NCBI RefSeq assembly: GCF_019396385.1
Contig: NZ_JAHKRN010000059.1
Location: 1-53,388, forward strand
DNA from: Nonomuraea harbinensis
GTDB lineage: Bacteria; Actinomycetota; Actinomycetes; Streptosporangiales; Streptosporangiaceae
DNA length: 53,388 bases
Direction of reading: 5' to 3'
The notes beneath the pieces are model-generated. The model ran no database searches. It was not told where the DNA came from and saw only the letters and a program-made list of their open reading frames with translations. Numbering within the stretch: the first letter of the stretch is position 1; each line of letters opens with the position of its first letter. Of the stretch, positions 45,101-51,302 are shown piece by piece. Both the position numbers and the translations under genes were made by a program.

Positions 45101-45312
45101 CGCAGCTGCGAGACCTTGACCTGGAGTGCCCCGGACGGGTTGCGCGGCGGCGCGACACCCCACAGGTCGTCGATCAGCCGGTCCACCGGCACCGGCCGCC
45201 CCTCATGCCCGAGGAGCACGGCCAGCAGCGCGCGGACCTTCGCCCCGCGCACCACCACCGGGGCGCCGTCCGCCGTCCATACCCCCAGCGGCCCGAGCAC
45301 CCCGAATCGCAT
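42124..45312 (-). CDS. AfsR/SARP-type multidomain regulator
   Basis: The 1062 residues start at ATG 45312 (MRFGVLGPLGVW). The OmpR-like winged helix and BTAD helical domain occupy about 1-250 (SGALQVKVSQLRRALD, ALELWRGPAYADF, LREELGLDPGPEI). An NB-ARC-type ATPase follows at about 265-510 with Walker A TGPGGVGKTRMAL, Walker B TLLVLDNCEHV and GVPLALELAATRL. The remaining 500 residues are TPR-like helical repeats. Such proteins activate secondary-metabolite or stress genes in Streptomyces and relatives. It is divergent from an FMN reductase, MFS exporter and oxidoreductase operon, which is the probable target. Confidence 0.93.
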   Translation of the reverse strand: MRFGVLGPLGVWTADGAPVVVRGAKVRALLAVLLGHEGRPVPVDRLIDDLWGVAPPRNPSGALQVKVSQLRRALDEAEPGARDLVSFEETIGYRLRIDAEAVDAMRFTGLLARAREAPSPRARAGLLTEALELWRGPAYADFADEEFARLPMALLEEQRLTALEERAEARLEIGELGALAGELGDLVERHPLRERLRAAYMRALYGTGRQSDALETYADLLTRLREELGLDPGPEIAGLHRRILEQDPALATAPEAAPRTNLPAQISELVGREEALAQVQALLKSARLVTLTGPGGVGKTRMALETAAGVAADHPDGVWLVELAGLDRTAGPPGTDRLVEKVIAVLDIRDDTAPGMPRSGAPSDPAERLADALRTRRTLLVLDNCEHVIDEVAALSERLLRAAPEVRILATSQEPLGLAGESVWPVPPLEAPLSPAETGVATLRRFSAVRLFEARAAAAVPGFVIDHTNARVVAAICRRLDGVPLALELAATRLRALDVHDLAERLDDRFRLLSSGHRGAPARQRTLRAMIDWSWELLSEPERLVLRRLAVHTEGCALEAAEEICADGGDVAPEDVLDLLARLVDRSMVVRAGGAGSSRYRLLESVAAYALDRLEEAGETERVRLRHLIFHTELAERAEPRLHGPDQRRWLRRLDAEHGNLRAALEEAVRRQDAGLALRLVNALAWYWFLRGRIGEGRRAFTMALAIRGAAPAATRARAEAWQTGLDLLGERTTDFRTPAETIADPGERARAEWFLSDVLLGAGDLALSQELVNRALPVLQRLGDRWGTAAALATVANHALVRSDLGTLERAGNESLAIFEELGDRWGQVRAIDLLGRLAEIKGDHRRSADLGRTGLRLAEELGLWLQVSLLQSGLGRIALLAGDHAESDRRHERARTLAAEHGYRTGETFARTGLALTARRAGRLDDAEAHMRDVLAWEREVRYAPGIALGLAELGFTAEQRGDAAAAEELHREALAVAQDTGDPRAIALALEGLAGTAALTGAHAEAARLLGEAAALRRSAGAPLPPEEHGDVDRITATARSALGDDAFATAFAEGHATA

Positions 45313-45346
45313 GTCGTCACACTATCTGGCGCTTTCCCCGGCCCCG

Positions 45347-45385
45347 CTTACCGCGGCCCGCTGCCTGCGGGAAGCGCGCGGTAAG
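45347..45385. promoter_or_regulatory. 9-bp inverted repeat between AfsR-like and reductase genes
   Basis: CTTACCGCG (45347-45355) and CGCGGTAAG (45377-45385) are perfect complements 21 bp apart, centred in the 142-bp divergent region. It may be a regulator site; SARP proteins usually prefer direct repeats, so a different binder is possible. Confidence 0.4.
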
Positions 45386-45454
45386 AGCCGGAAAAGCGCC
45401 GGTCGCCATGCTCGACCCACCGAGCCGCACAGGAAGTTTCGAAGGGAGAGAGCG

Positions 45455-46048
45455 ATGACCGCGACCCCACCGCTGAACGTCGCCATCATCACCGGCAGCA
45501 TCCGGGACCGCCGGTTCGGTCCCACGGTGGCCGAATGGTTCGCCGGGGAGGCCGGGCGGCGCCCCGCCCTCCGTCTCGACCTCATCGACCTCGCCGATGT
45601 CGCCCTGCCCGCCGTACTCGCCGCTGACGACACGGGGCCTTCCGAGGCGCCAGAACCGGTACGGAAGCTGGGAGCACGGCTGGACCGGGCCGACGCGTTC
45701 GTGATCGTCACGCCGGAGTACAACCGCAGCTTCCCTGCCTCGCTCAAGACGGCCATCGACTGGTACGTCGACGAATGGCAGGCCAAACCGGTCGGCTTCG
45801 TCTCCTACGGCGGAGCCTCCGGAGGTCTGCGCGCCGTCGAGCACCTCAGGCAGGTCTTCGCCGAGCTCCACGCCGTCACCGTCCGCAACACGGTCAGCTT
45901 CCACTCCTGCCGGGACAAGTTCGACGACCGCGGCCGCCCGATCGACGAGGTCGGCTGCCGCGCGGCGGCGGAGAGCCTGATCGACCAGCTGACCTGGTGG
46001 GCCCGCACCCTGTGTGACGCCCGCGCGGAACGCCCCTACGTGGCGTGA
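45455..46048 (+). CDS. NADPH-dependent FMN reductase (NAD(P)H:quinone/azo-type)
   Basis: The 197 residues start at ATG 45455 behind GAAGGGAGAG; the long open frame upstream overlaps the AfsR-like gene and is spurious. The flavodoxin-like fold shows the phosphate loop AIITGSIRDRRFGPTVAEWF and VIVTPEYNRSFPASLKTAIDW, both typical of the FMN_red family. It reduces flavin, quinone or chromate-like substrates using NAD(P)H in the cytoplasm. It begins an apparent three-gene operon with an exporter and an imine-reductase-like gene, giving a redox or detoxification theme. Confidence 0.9.
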   Translation: MTATPPLNVAIITGSIRDRRFGPTVAEWFAGEAGRRPALRLDLIDLADVALPAVLAADDTGPSEAPEPVRKLGARLDRADAFVIVTPEYNRSFPASLKTAIDWYVDEWQAKPVGFVSYGGASGGLRAVEHLRQVFAELHAVTVRNTVSFHSCRDKFDDRGRPIDEVGCRAAAESLIDQLTWWARTLCDARAERPYVA

Positions 46049-46084
46049 CAGAAGCCTTGCCCCGAACCTTCTGAGGAGATCGCG

Positions 46085-47563
46085 ATGCCATCGCCACAAA
46101 GAATGACCACCAGCGCCAGGTCGCGCTGGATCCTCGCTCTGCTGGCCTTCTCCAGCCTGATCACTTCGCTCGACTTCACCATCGTGTACGTGGCGCTGCC
46201 CGACATCGCCCGCGAGGTCGGGCTGTCCGGTCACGCCGTCCAATGGGTGGTCAGCGCCTACGCCATCTTCTTCGGCGGCTTCCTGCTGCTGGGCGGCCGC
46301 TCGTCCGACCTGCTCGGCCGCCGCCGCATGTTCGTCCTGGGCATGCTCCTGTTCGGCGGTGCCTCGCTCCTGGGTGGCCTGGCGACCTCACCCGCGACAC
46401 TGATCGCGGCGCGGGCGCTCCAGGGAATCGGCGGCGCCTTCCTGTTCCCGGCCACACTCTCGCTGGTCACCACCAGGTTCACCGAAGGCCGCGAGCGCGT
46501 ACGCGCCCTGGCCGTGTGGGCCATGGCAGGCGCGGGCGGGCTGAGCCTGGGCGCCCTGCTCGGCGGTGTGCTGACCCACGCGTTCGGCTGGGAGGCGGTG
46601 TTCCTGGTGAACGTGCCGCTGGTCGTGGCGGGCACCGTGGGCGCGTTCGCCCTGCTCGACGTGGACGGCCCGCGCCAACGGGGACGCGGCTTCGACATCC
46701 CGGGCGCCCTGACCGGAACGGCCGGGCTGACCCTGCTCGTCTTCGCCATCGCCCAGGGCCCGGAGATCGGCTGGAACACGACCTCCGTCCTCGCCTCCGC
46801 CGTCCTCGCCGTGGCGCTGCTGACCACGTTCGTCGTCATCGAGGCCCGCACCAGGCACCCGCTGATGCCGCTGCGGCTGTTCGCCAACCCCAACGTCCGC
46901 GCCGGCCTGCTGGTGATCCTCACCTTCGGCATCACCATGCAGAACCTGGTCTACTTCCTCACCCTGTACGTCCAGGACGTGCTCGGCTACTCGGCACTGC
47001 AGGCAGGGCTGGTCTTCCTGGGCCTCTCCGTGGTGATCGGCATCGCCAACTTCGTCGCGGAACGACTGATCAACCGCATCGGCGCCCGCGCCACCTTGAT
47101 CATCGCTCTGCTGCTCGGCTCCGCCGGCGGCGCGCTGATGGCCGCGGGCATGCGAGCCGACGGCTCGTACTGGACGATCCTCGCCGGCCTGATCGTGTAC
47201 GGCCTGGGCATGGGAACGATCTACCCGACCATGTTCGGCGTCTCGGGCACCGGCGTGGCCGACAACGACCAGGGCGCCGCAGGGGGCATGGCCAACACCG
47301 CCCTCCAGGTCGGCACCGGCGTGGGCCTGGCCATCCTGGTCAGCGTCTCCGCCTCCGGGCTCACCGGGCTGACCGGCGAGGCGCTGCGCGCCGCCACCTC
47401 CGACGGCCTGCGCGACGCGGTCTACCTCGCGGCCGCGCTCACCCTCGCAGGCATCCTCGCAGCCCTGACCCTCACCCGCCGCACCACCCCGGCCGCCCCA
47501 TCACCGACCTTGGCCGAACCACCGAACGCACCCCACGCTTCGACACGAAGGGCGTCATCATGA
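46085..47563 (+). CDS. MFS drug exporter, 14-helix (EmrB/QacA) type
   Basis: The 492 residues start at ATG 46085 after GAGGAGA. First-helix motif LDFTIVYVALPDIAREVGLS, motif A GGRSSDLLGRRRMF and motif C-like GALLGGVLTHAFGWEAVFLV are the signature of proton-driven DHA2 multidrug exporters. It sits 36 bp after the FMN reductase gene and overlaps the next gene (ATGA), so the three are co-transcribed. The substrate is unknown; export of a compound handled by the two oxidoreductases is plausible. Confidence 0.92.
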   Translation: MPSPQRMTTSARSRWILALLAFSSLITSLDFTIVYVALPDIAREVGLSGHAVQWVVSAYAIFFGGFLLLGGRSSDLLGRRRMFVLGMLLFGGASLLGGLATSPATLIAARALQGIGGAFLFPATLSLVTTRFTEGRERVRALAVWAMAGAGGLSLGALLGGVLTHAFGWEAVFLVNVPLVVAGTVGAFALLDVDGPRQRGRGFDIPGALTGTAGLTLLVFAIAQGPEIGWNTTSVLASAVLAVALLTTFVVIEARTRHPLMPLRLFANPNVRAGLLVILTFGITMQNLVYFLTLYVQDVLGYSALQAGLVFLGLSVVIGIANFVAERLINRIGARATLIIALLLGSAGGALMAAGMRADGSYWTILAGLIVYGLGMGTIYPTMFGVSGTGVADNDQGAAGGMANTALQVGTGVGLAILVSVSASGLTGLTGEALRAATSDGLRDAVYLAAALTLAGILAALTLTRRTTPAAPSPTLAEPPNAPHASTRRASS

Positions 47564-48459
47564 CGACGACCAGGAACCCGACCGCCGCGACCAGCCAGGT
47601 CACCGTACTGGGGCTCGGTGAGATGGGGTCGGCGATCGCCAGGACCTTCGTCGACCGCGGCTATCGCACGACGGTCTGGAACCGGACCGCGAGCAGGAGC
47701 ACCCCGTTGGTGGAGAGCGGCGCCACGGCCGCCGCCACGGCCACTGAGGCGGTCGCGGCGAGCCCGCTCGTCATCGTCTGCCTGCTCGACAACACGGCGG
47801 TCGAGGAGGTGCTGACGTCCGTGGGGCCGGCGGTAGCGGGCAAGGTGCTGGTGAACGTGACCAGTGGCTCCGCAGGCCAGGCCCGGGCGAACGAGCGCTG
47901 GGCGCGTGAACACGGCGCCGAGTACATCGACGGCAAGATCATGGGGGATCCGCCCTACGTGGGAACCCCCAACGTCATGCTCCTCTTCAGCGGTTCCCAC
48001 GCCACCTTCGACGCTCACGAGCCGACGCTGCGGGAACTGGGCGGCATCGCCTACCACGGTGAGGACGCCGGCCTGGCAGCCGTGGAGTTCATGGCCCAGG
48101 TCGCGGTGGGCTACGAACTGCTCATCGGCTATCTGCACGTGCTCCGCCTGGTCCAGGCGGAAGGGGTCGACGTGGTGGAGTTCACCGAGCGCGTCGCCGG
48201 CTCTGTGGCCATGTACCCGTCGTTGCTGACCTCGATGGGCAAGGCTGTCAAGAGCGGCGAGTACGCACCGGATCTCGGTCCGCTCAACGTCCAGGCGGCG
48301 CTGATGGACGACCTGATCGACCACCGCGAATCCCTCGGCGTGGAAGCCGTACGGATGAAGGAGGTCAAGGAACTGATGGACCGCAGGATCGCCGGCGGCG
48401 ACGGCGACCAAGGCTTCTCCAGCCTGTTCGAGCTGCTGGGCCGGCCCAGCCGAGCCTAG
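47560..48459 (+). CDS. NAD(P)-dependent oxidoreductase, imine-reductase / beta-hydroxyacid dehydrogenase-like
   Basis: The 299 residues start at ATG 47560 in ATGA overlap with the exporter gene. The Rossmann motif VTVLGLGEMGSAIARTF and VWNRTASR show an NADP-binding 6-phosphogluconate-dehydrogenase-type N-domain; NVTSGSAGQA follows. The catalytic Lys of beta-hydroxyacid dehydrogenases (GxxKxxxN) is not seen; that segment reads DAGLAAVEFMAQVAVGYE, as in imine-reductase-like members. An all-helical C-domain completes the dimer. It may reduce an imine or keto compound; the substrate is unknown. Confidence 0.87.
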   Translation: MTTTRNPTAATSQVTVLGLGEMGSAIARTFVDRGYRTTVWNRTASRSTPLVESGATAAATATEAVAASPLVIVCLLDNTAVEEVLTSVGPAVAGKVLVNVTSGSAGQARANERWAREHGAEYIDGKIMGDPPYVGTPNVMLLFSGSHATFDAHEPTLRELGGIAYHGEDAGLAAVEFMAQVAVGYELLIGYLHVLRLVQAEGVDVVEFTERVAGSVAMYPSLLTSMGKAVKSGEYAPDLGPLNVQAALMDDLIDHRESLGVEAVRMKEVKELMDRRIAGGDGDQGFSSLFELLGRPSRA

Positions 48460-48478
48460 ACCGCGTACCCATCACACG

Positions 48479-48542
48479 TGGGCGTAGCTCTGGCGTGGCG
48501 GGTCTGTGGATCGCCACACTCGCCGGGTTCGAGCTACGCCCA
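48479..48542. terminator. Two-tier hairpin with 12-bp outer arms
   Basis: Outer arms TGGGCGTAGCTC (48479-48490) and GAGCTACGCCCA (48531-48542) are perfect complements. Inside, GTGGCG (48495-48500) pairs with CGCCAC (48512-48517) and GGCG with CGCC. It begins 20 bp past the oxidoreductase stop. It may be a terminator or an RNA element. Confidence 0.55.
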
Positions 48543-48544
48543 AG

Positions 48545-48660
48545 CACGATGCTGGACCCGGTTTGGTGGACACCTGATCTCTGGGGATCCCTGGTTCCGA
48601 AAGAAGAAGTCCGCTGTGCCGAACAACCGTCCGCCAGAGTGTGACGGTCCGTCCGGGTGG
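48545..48660 (+). mobile_element. IS3-family left-end remnant with start of orfA
   Basis: CTGGACCCGGTTTGGTGGACACCTGATC resembles IS3-family ends (written here as two overlapping blocks in 48549-48576). It is followed by a purine-rich AAAGAAGAAG leader and a GTG ORF opening VPNNRPPECDG, like the MP(K/N)xxPPEF start of IS3 OrfA. Homology stops after about a dozen codons. Solo, non-functional end. Confidence 0.4.
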
Positions 48661-48807
48661 GTGACGGCCGAGGTCACGGTCCAGACAGCGAGAAGGCCGG
48701 TCCCTCCATTGGAAAACCAGCCCCTGACCTGCTGCGATGTGGTGGGCGATTCTCGGTCGAACCAGTGATCTCTTCGGTGTGAAACATGCAGGCTACAGGT
48801 AGCCGCC

Positions 48808-48847
48808 CTCATAATCCGTGGGCCGTGGGTTCAAGTCCCACGCACAT
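48808..48847 (+). tRNA. 3' half of a tRNA (anticodon loop CTCATAA, CAU) - likely att-site scar
   Basis: Anticodon-loop-like CTCATAA (48808-48814) is followed by TCCGTGGGCC and a perfect T-arm GTGGG-TTCAAGT-CCCAC. The 5' half is absent: the bases before the loop (CCGCC) do not pair with TCCGT, and no D-arm is found. Tyrosine integrases often recombine in this part of tRNA genes and leave such copies at element borders. GGCTACAGGTAGCC, a small dyad, lies immediately upstream. The fragment is not an active tRNA gene. Confidence 0.6.
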
Positions 48848-48973
48848 CGCCTCCCGAGCCTTGCCGATCGCTCGTCCTTGGAAACGCGGCCTTGTCGCCT
48901 CCATGGCAACCGTTGTTGCCTTTGGCCGCGTCAGCCTCATAAGTTTGCCGAGTGTATGCGGCCATCTAAAACT

Positions 48974-50680
48974 GGCTCTGGCACAAAGATCGTGATGTCG
49001 TGACGCTGTGTGGCCGTGGTCGCGATTTCGCAACTGGTCGCTCATGAGGGCGGCCGCATCGTAAAGATCAGGTTCGACCAAGAACCCGATCATCACGAGC
49101 GGCCGTGAGGGCTATTGTGCTGCACTTCCAGGCAGGTGGCGACAGCTCCAGCCTCGATCTTCTCCTTCTTCTCTTCCCCCACCTGGCAGCCGTCCAGGTG
49201 GAGACAGTGACCCGAGACCAGAACGGTGTGCTGATCAGCGCACGCTCTCGGAATACAGAAGCGCCGTGTGGCTCCTGCGGCACCCTGAGCCGGCGGGTCC
49301 ACAGCCGCTACCGTCGCCAACTGCAGGACCTACCCTGCGGGGAGGTACCCGTGACCGTCGAACTGGAGATGCGGCGGTGGTTCTGCGTCAACTCCGACTG
49401 CCTGGTGCGTACGTTCGCCGAGCAGGTGCCCGAGCTTGCTCAACCGTACGCGCGCCGGACCTCGGCGCTGCGTCGGCTACTGGAGCACATCGCGCTGGCC
49501 CTGGCCGGGCGAGCCGGGGCGCGGTTGGCCGCCCGCCTGGGCATCACCGTATCCCGATCTCTGCTGATCCGTCTGATTCGCGCACTACCCGACCCCGAGA
49601 CGAGACAGGTCCGCATCCTGGGCGTGGACGACTTTGCCAAGCGCAAGGGCCACTCCTACGCCACCATTCTGATCGACGTGGAAAGCGGCGATCCCATCGA
49701 CGTGCTGGAGAACCGCCTGGCCGGCACCCTGGCCGACTGGCTGCGCCGGCATCCGAGCGTGGAGATCATCTGCCGGGATCGGGCCGGCGCCTATGCCGAA
49801 GGCGCGGCCGACGGCGCTCCGCAGGCGACGCAAGTCGCCGACCGCTGGCATCTGTGGAAGAACCTCTGCGACGCGGTCGAGGCCACGGTCCGTATTCACC
49901 GGGCGGACCTGCGCGAACCTAGCCCAGACAGCACCACCCCGACAGCCAGTGAGTCCAGCACGGGCTCCGCGCCGCCCATCCCGGACAGCCTGCCGGAATC
50001 TCGCACCGCGGTCCGCACCCGTGAGCGGCACGCCGCCATCCACGACCTGCTCGCCCAGGGCAAGACGCACACCGAGATCTGCAAGATCTTGGGGCTGTCG
50101 GACAAGACGGTGCGAAAGTTCCGCCGTGCCGCCACTGCCGACCAAGCCTTCTCCGGACCCCGCGCCTCCCTCAAGCAGATCGAAAGGTTCGCCCCTTACC
50201 TGCTGCAACGATGGAACCAGGGCATTCACGACGGCGTGGTGCTGCACGCCGAGATCGTGGCCCAGGGCTACCAGGGCAGTTCCCGCTCCGTTCGCCGTTA
50301 TCTACAGCCCTTACGCGCCGGACTCACTCCGCCGCAGCTTCCGCCCCCACCGCCCAAAGTCCGCGAGGTCACCCGGTGGATCACCAGCCACCCTGACCAC
50401 CTGACCGAGCACGACAGCGCCAACCTCGCCCAGGTCAAGATGCGCAGCCCCGCCCTGGAGCGCCTCAGCGCCCATGTCGCAGCGTTCGCCGAGATGCTCA
50501 CCGGCCGCCACGGCGCACGGCTTGAAGACTGGCTAACCGCCGTCGAAGATGACGGCCTGTCTCACCTGCACGCCTTCGCCCACGGCATCCGCCGCGACCA
50601 CGCCGCCGTCCTGGCCGGACTCACCCTGCCCCACAGCAGCGGCCCCGTCGAAGGCAACGTCTGCCGGGTCATTATGTGGA
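48974..50680 (+). mobile_element. ISL3-family insertion sequence, right end truncated
   Basis: The left end is placed at GGCTCTGGCACAAAG (48974), a typical ISL3-type terminal start, 131 bp before the transposase gene. No inverted copy is found downstream. The transposase loses family similarity after about 50670, where base composition drops and a different sequence begins. The element therefore lacks its right end and should be immobile by itself. Confidence 0.55.
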
Positions 50681-50769
50681 ATCTGATTTGTCAAGCTTGG
50701 CACTCGGCTCGGCAGCGGGGATATCGACTGGCCGGTGCCGCGATGAACCTAGACAATTACCTGTCGTGA
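49105..50769 (+). CDS. ISL3-family transposase with replaced C-terminus
   Basis: The 554 residues contain an N-terminal zinc finger (CGSCG ... CVNSDC), a helix-turn-helix region, the DDE acids in RILGVDDFAKRKG (Asp), IICRDRAGAYA (Asp) and SSGPVEGNVCR (Glu), and a long insertion between them. Intact ISL3 proteins continue after the Glu with a basic helix of the form IKMxKRQxxGRAxxxLLRKR. Here the sequence becomes VIMWNLICQAWHS and ends in NLDNYLS, an unrelated tail. The catalytic acids remain but the C-terminal helix does not, so activity is doubtful. Its stop overlaps the next ATG (TGATG). Confidence 0.85.
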   Translation: MRAIVLHFQAGGDSSSLDLLLLLFPHLAAVQVETVTRDQNGVLISARSRNTEAPCGSCGTLSRRVHSRYRRQLQDLPCGEVPVTVELEMRRWFCVNSDCLVRTFAEQVPELAQPYARRTSALRRLLEHIALALAGRAGARLAARLGITVSRSLLIRLIRALPDPETRQVRILGVDDFAKRKGHSYATILIDVESGDPIDVLENRLAGTLADWLRRHPSVEIICRDRAGAYAEGAADGAPQATQVADRWHLWKNLCDAVEATVRIHRADLREPSPDSTTPTASESSTGSAPPIPDSLPESRTAVRTRERHAAIHDLLAQGKTHTEICKILGLSDKTVRKFRRAATADQAFSGPRASLKQIERFAPYLLQRWNQGIHDGVVLHAEIVAQGYQGSSRSVRRYLQPLRAGLTPPQLPPPPPKVREVTRWITSHPDHLTEHDSANLAQVKMRSPALERLSAHVAAFAEMLTGRHGARLEDWLTAVEDDGLSHLHAFAHGIRRDHAAVLAGLTLPHSSGPVEGNVCRVIMWNLICQAWHSARQRGYRLAGAAMNLDNYLS

Positions 50770-51302
50770 TGGGTATCTCTGGCTTCGAGCCGACCTTTCT
50801 CGTCGGACTTGAAGCCGTCCGGGGAGAACACGGACCGGGCCTGGCTGCGCTGGGTGGCCGGCGCCTGACGGGATTCGCCCTGGTGCGTTTCGTCGAAGAC
50901 GGGGACTGGTTCGCTGACTGCCCCGTCGTCTTGGACTTCGGTGGTGTTCAGGTAGAGGTATGCCACTGGAAGTTCGACGAGCTGTCGATCGGCTGGAACA
51001 CCATCGACACGACGGCTGCGATCAGCGGCTGGGAGGAGTATGACGAGCTCACCCCGGTGTGGTCCAGCGACGACGAACGGCTTGAGCCGTTCGTCGGCCA
51101 GGAACTGCGTGAGGTCGCTCTGCTCGAGTGGCATCCATCGTCGCGTCATGACATAGCGGGCGGCACTATCGCTGTCGAGTTCGTCTTCGACATGGGTCGC
51201 TTCCACATCGCCAACGCTCTCGATGAGAACAGCATTGATCTCGGCAATGCCCCTCCAGAATTCGTGCGGCATCCACTGGTCTGTGGTGGGCGGCCTGACT
51301 AG
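50769..51302 (+). CDS. Protein of unknown function downstream of ISL3
   Basis: The 177 residues start at ATG 50769. The protein is soluble, acidic and Trp-rich, with LTGFALVRFVEDGDWFADCP, VLDFGGVQVEVCHWKFDELS and AVEFVFDMGRFHIANALDEN. The alternation of strands and the size recall small immunity or DUF-type proteins of actinobacteria, but I recognise no family. It ends 4 bp inside the convergent recombinase gene (51299). Start alternatives extend upstream into the transposase and are unlikely. It may be cargo of the mobile segment. Confidence 0.6.
   Translation: MGISGFEPTFLVGLEAVRGEHGPGLAALGGRRLTGFALVRFVEDGDWFADCPVVLDFGGVQVEVCHWKFDELSIGWNTIDTTAAISGWEEYDELTPVWSSDDERLEPFVGQELREVALLEWHPSSRHDIAGGTIAVEFVFDMGRFHIANALDENSIDLGNAPPEFVRHPLVCGGRPD

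Noticed and set aside
42082..45384. Plus-strand open frame of 1100 codons opposite the AfsR-like gene
   Set aside because: The minus strand has BTAD, NB-ARC and TPR motifs in order; the plus frame is Arg/Gln/Pro-rich without motifs.
44990..45454. N-terminal extension of the FMN reductase
   Set aside because: It overlaps the AfsR-like gene and the divergent promoter region; the ATG at 45455 has a good ribosome site and matches family length.
46243..47559. Upstream extension of the imine-reductase-like frame over the MFS gene
   Set aside because: The extension is Arg/Pro-rich and lies inside the exporter gene in another frame; the ATG at 47560 with ATGA overlap is the natural start.
48786..48995. 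Plus-strand ORF over the tRNA-like fragment
   Set aside because: The T-arm and anticodon-loop features explain the sequence; the ORF has no ribosome site or homology.
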